From positions 1 through 6,712 of the forward strand of contig DADP01000028.1 of assembly GCA_002495025.1 (NCBI GenBank): DNA of 6,712 bases, given 5' to 3'. Shown one piece after another: positions 5,289 through 6,712 of the stretch. The translations under genes and the position numbers were made by a program. The DNA comes from Desulfurococcaceae archaeon UBA285 (lineage in GTDB: Archaea; Thermoproteota; Thermoprotei_A; Sulfolobales; Desulfurococcaceae). How positions within the stretch are numbered: the stretch's first letter is position 1; every line of letters begins with the position of its first letter. Under the pieces are notes generated by a model. It saw nothing but the letters and a program-made list of their open reading frames with translations, was not told the origin of the DNA and did no database searches.

Positions 5289-6712
5289 TGAATATGGGCG
5301 TAGCAAAAATACTCTACGCTATTTCAATTCTACTACCGGTTTTAATTGGTGCAAACATAGTTGATTTTTATCCAAGACTTAGTAGACTACTGAGAATTCT
5401 TGGTTTCACCATCCCCCCAATACTATTTCTATCACTAGGCCTCTTTACACTGCTAGACTACCAGCTAGTTCTCACAGTAGTAACGGTAATAGTAGCTATT
5501 GGTGTAAGCCTCCACAGCGAAGCATATTATAGAACACTCTATGCTATGTCAAGGTATTTCCAAGTAGTAGTAGACACTGTTCTCGCAGTCTTAATACTGC
5601 TATTTTCAAGTAGCTACTTTGTAGAGTTACTAGTATACTGGCTCTTCCTAGACGTAGTAGTAGCACTAGTTGCTATAACAATGGAGTATGGAGTAGAAAA
5701 CCTACCTGTAGCATCTACATATATTGTAATGTGTATAGCTCCAAGCGATTTAGCACTACTAACAATATGGGCTCTACTAGCATCGAATTATGGATTAATA
5801 CCATCACTATTCCTTGAATTAAACACTATAACGCAGTCATTAACACTAGATCCAATAGCATCAATCATACTTGTATTTGGATTTGCAACCAAGATCGGTC
5901 AGTTCCCACTACACTCCTGGCTTCCAATAGTCCACACTAAATCACCAACTCACATTTCAGCAATACTAAGTGGACTAATAATTAAAATGGGTGCATATGG
6001 ATACTTCCTCATAATACACCTATTTAAACTCGACACAATAGCCTTCTACATACTACTAGTACAAGGATTGATTTCAATAGTATACGGCGCCTTTGGTGCA
6101 ACACTACAAACACACATTAAGCAATTACTAGCATATAGTTCTGTAAGCTATGGAGGAATAATAACAGCCTTCTACGCCATGTACGTGTTAACAGGAATAG
6201 ATTCGCTTAAACTAGTCGCATTATTTGTAATCGCCTTCCACGCTCTAACAAAATCACTATCATTCCTAAACACCGGGCTAGTATACCAAGTAGCAAACAC
6301 ATACGACGTGTATAAACTAGGATATCTATTCTATGTAACGAGAAAAGGAGCACTAGCTGCTTTTACAGCTCTATTAAACCTTACAGGTGTACCACCCTCA
6401 ATAGGATTTATTGTTAAAATCCTATTGTTAACAATGTCGATTACACTAGCATCAACAACACTACTCGCCCTACCCTTAACAATAAGCATAGTTATCGCGT
6501 CGATTTTCTCAATAGCTTATGGAGTGAAATTCCTAGGTGTTTATACAGCTGTACTACCGAGAACACCGCCTAAACCAGTACCAATACCAAGCATGGAGTT
6601 GACAGCAGAATTATATCTTGGAGTAACTACACTACTATCTCCACTAGTTCTATTAATCTATATGTTAATCAGCAATGTATTAGAACCCTTACACATTGGA
6701 CTGGTATCAATA
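5285..6712 (+). CDS. Complex I/Mrp antiporter-like membrane subunit 2 (NuoM/HyfF/MbhH-like), 3' end outside window
   Basis: An open frame of 476 codons from ATG 5285 runs off the window without a stop. It overlaps the previous gene as ATGA; a second ATG follows directly at 5288. It is a paralogue of the preceding protein, with the same landmarks: TM7 lysine in FATKIGQFPLHSWLPIVH (K203), then SPTHISAILSG (220-230), HIKQLLAYSSVS (K279), AFHALTKSLSFLNTG (H319, K323) and GVPPSIGFIVKI (K378). At the TM5 site, where the sister protein has glutamate, it has aspartate (D123 in YWLFLDVVV). It probably forms a second ion-translocating channel of the same membrane complex. Given that about 460-500 residues are normal, only the last few tens of residues are likely missing. 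The catalytic subunits expected for such a complex are not in the window. Confidence 0.87.
   Translation, partial: MMNMGVAKILYAISILLPVLIGANIVDFYPRLSRLLRILGFTIPPILFLSLGLFTLLDYQLVLTVVTVIVAIGVSLHSEAYYRTLYAMSRYFQVVVDTVLAVLILLFSSSYFVELLVYWLFLDVVVALVAITMEYGVENLPVASTYIVMCIAPSDLALLTIWALLASNYGLIPSLFLELNTITQSLTLDPIASIILVFGFATKIGQFPLHSWLPIVHTKSPTHISAILSGLIIKMGAYGYFLIIHLFKLDTIAFYILLVQGLISIVYGAFGATLQTHIKQLLAYSSVSYGGIITAFYAMYVLTGIDSLKLVALFVIAFHALTKSLSFLNTGLVYQVANTYDVYKLGYLFYVTRKGALAAFTALLNLTGVPPSIGFIVKILLLTMSITLASTTLLALPLTISIVIASIFSIAYGVKFLGVYTAVLPRTPPKPVPIPSMELTAELYLGVTTLLSPLVLLIYMLISNVLEPLHIGLVSI

Overview
The window looks like chromosomal DNA from a hyperthermophilic crenarchaeon (Thermoproteota, most like Desulfurococcales; order-level placement is inference). 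The 16S rRNA start is archaeal, protein genes are AT-rich with heavy use of AGA (Arg), ATA (Ile) and CTA (Leu), RNA regions are far more GC-rich than the genes, promoters are TATA/BRE type, and ribosome sites are GGTG-like.

Layout. Positions 1-148 (minus) read as an uninterrupted fragment of a membrane permease-like protein whose codon use does not match the other genes. It abuts, without spacer, the first ~159 nt of an archaeal 16S rRNA gene (149-307, minus), so the 16S gene is broken at about E. coli position 175. I judge this join to be most likely an assembly chimera at a contig end. Upstream of the 16S lie a ~135-nt leader with a strong hairpin (369-415), its promoter (TATA at 463-470) and an 80-nt, 79% GC segment (508-587) that can fold on itself and may be an unannotated small RNA. 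Then come two overlapping minus-strand HAD phosphatase genes (593-1258 and 1255-1992), probably an operon handling phosphoglycolate or similar small phosphate esters.

A divergent intergenic region (1993-2171) carries promoters for both directions. On the plus strand follows a tightly packed operon (1-4 bp overlaps or a 10-bp gap): a GltD/NfnB-like FAD- and NAD(P)-binding oxidoreductase lacking the usual N-terminal Fe-S domain (2172-3269), a 16-cysteine ferredoxin-like protein for four [4Fe-4S] clusters (3269-3775), and two complex I / Mrp-type antiporter-like membrane proteins (3786-5288, and 5285 running off the window end).

How it works together (inference): the oxidoreductase and ferredoxin subunit would form a soluble electron module connecting NAD(P)H to a membrane-bound complex I/group 4 hydrogenase-related ion pump. 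The catalytic [NiFe]-type or NuoCD-like subunits would have to lie downstream, outside the window. This is the most interesting system here, but its building blocks are known families.
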